From Sphingobacterium sp. SYP-B4668 (GTDB taxonomy: Bacteria > Bacteroidota > Bacteroidia > Sphingobacteriales > Sphingobacteriaceae): a stretch of DNA of 64,000 bases. The notes under the pieces are model-generated. The model made no database searches, had not been told where the DNA came from, and saw nothing but the letters and a program-made list of their open reading frames with translations. The DNA is taken from NCBI RefSeq assembly GCF_027627455.1, contig NZ_CP115483.1, positions 4,774,001 through 4,838,000 of the forward strand, read 5' to 3'. Of the stretch, positions 63,468 to 64,000 are shown piece by piece. Position 1 is the first letter of the stretch, and each line of letters opens with the position of its first letter. A program made the position numbers and the translations under genes.

Positions 63468-64000
63468 TTATTTCTTTGTAAATCGAAGTGCACGAAGGTT
63501 AAATCCAGAGACTTCGATATAAAACTTAATCTTATGTTTTCCCTCAGTAAGGTTTAGAACCAAGGGTGTACTGGGGGTCCATTGCCAATTTGACCAACTG
63601 CCATTACTTGGCACGGATACGGTACCGGTCTCATTTTTACCATCTACTTCAATCCTGTAGCTGCTCGCCGCTGTAGCTGATAAAGAAACATTGACGAGAT
63701 ATTCGCCTGCATCTTTTACTTCTACAGTGTATTGTAGCCACTCTCCTGCATTGATGTAGCCGAGATTTATTCCATCGCCTTCTATTTCTACAGGTAAACT
63801 TTTGGTATCCCCGTTTGCCTTTCTGTAGTTATCCTGACCTAAAGGATTACCTACATCATCATGAAAAGCATAACCCAATCCACCAAAATCAAAATTGGCG
63901 GCGGGCAATTCATAGGGTTGGCTCGCTTGGAGAACATGTGGCCCCTTAAAAGGACTGGTAAACGAGACATCTACCCGTACCTTCCGCTCAAAAGCACCTA
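63468..64000 (-). CDS. C-terminal part of a CBM6-bearing exported protein (partial)
   Basis: The frame is open to the right window edge and closes at 63468, giving the last 177 residues. The CBM6-type carbohydrate-binding module occupies the last 120: INAGEWLQYTVEVKDAGEY, VPSNGSWSNWQW, LTEGKHKIKFY and GFNLRALRF. The preceding residues (RVDVSFTSPFKGPHVL) look like the end of another beta-domain. The missing N-terminal part is probably a glycoside hydrolase or binding protein of the same rhamnoside-degrading set. A start inside the window would be wrong; the frame has no ATG here. Confidence 0.8.
   Translation of the reverse strand, partial: GAFERKVRVDVSFTSPFKGPHVLQASQPYELPAANFDFGGLGYAFHDDVGNPLGQDNYRKANGDTKSLPVEIEGDGINLGYINAGEWLQYTVEVKDAGEYLVNVSLSATAASSYRIEVDGKNETGTVSVPSNGSWSNWQWTPSTPLVLNLTEGKHKIKFYIEVSGFNLRALRFTKK

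Noticed and set aside
63468-63908. Complete 146-residue CBM6 protein
   Set aside because: Its first codon would be an internal TTG; the frame stays open to the window edge, so the protein is partial.

Overview
The window looks like chromosomal DNA of a Bacteroidetes bacterium, most likely a Sphingobacteriaceae member (Sphingobacterium or Pedobacter type). The grounds are two SusC/SusD outer-membrane pairs, an ECF sigma/FecR pair, a cluster of alpha-L-rhamnosidases, gliding/type IX secretion lipoproteins (GldJ, GldB and a PorW/SprE-like TPR protein), the panC-panD locus with a short GT5-like protein, near absence of Shine-Dalgarno sequences, and promoter-like TTG / TAnnTTTG boxes. Genus and species are inference.

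Layout. 1-3356 is a gene-poor accessory stretch with hairpins and dispersed repeats, one HTH-like gene and two very small membrane/secreted ORFs. 3357-13318 (minus) is a complete regulated uptake locus: ECF sigma factor, FecR anti-sigma factor, SusC with an STN signalling domain, SusD, a Peptidase_Mx1-type zinc metallopeptidase lipoprotein, a DUF4302 lipoprotein and a last lipoprotein. 13384-20294 holds a beta-propeller lactonase, a SurA-like chaperone, an NTF2-like protein, cysS and der. 20573-25424 is a second SusC/SusD pair without its own regulator.

25425-28392 is the most unusual stretch. Two intact initiator tRNA-fMet genes on the minus strand are followed by two identical tandem 360-bp units. 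Each unit is an 80-residue GIY-YIG nuclease gene followed by a broken 3' piece of tRNA-fMet carrying a 16-bp palindrome and by a copy of the tRNA terminator. A third GIY-YIG copy is truncated after seven codons, and a further, decayed terminator/tRNA piece lies beyond an endonuclease/exonuclease/phosphatase gene. This looks like a small selfish or tRNA-associated module that has expanded stepwise at tRNA-fMet.

28393-50904 is mostly core: era, uvrC, a class A penicillin-binding protein, the PorW/SprE-like lipoprotein, an MFS exporter, ispF, gldJ, a Tat-type Gfo/Idh oxidoreductase, the GT5-like gene divergent from panC-panD, three tandem FKBP-fold lipoproteins, gldB, an outer-membrane barrel, nadE and a DUF4136 lipoprotein. 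51017-64000 (minus) is a rhamnoside-degradation locus: an FMN-dependent alpha-hydroxy-acid (lactate-type) dehydrogenase, a GntR regulator with a ligand-binding domain, four different GH78-type proteins, and the C-terminal part of a CBM6-bearing protein that runs off the right edge.

All family assignments come from reading motifs; no database search was run.
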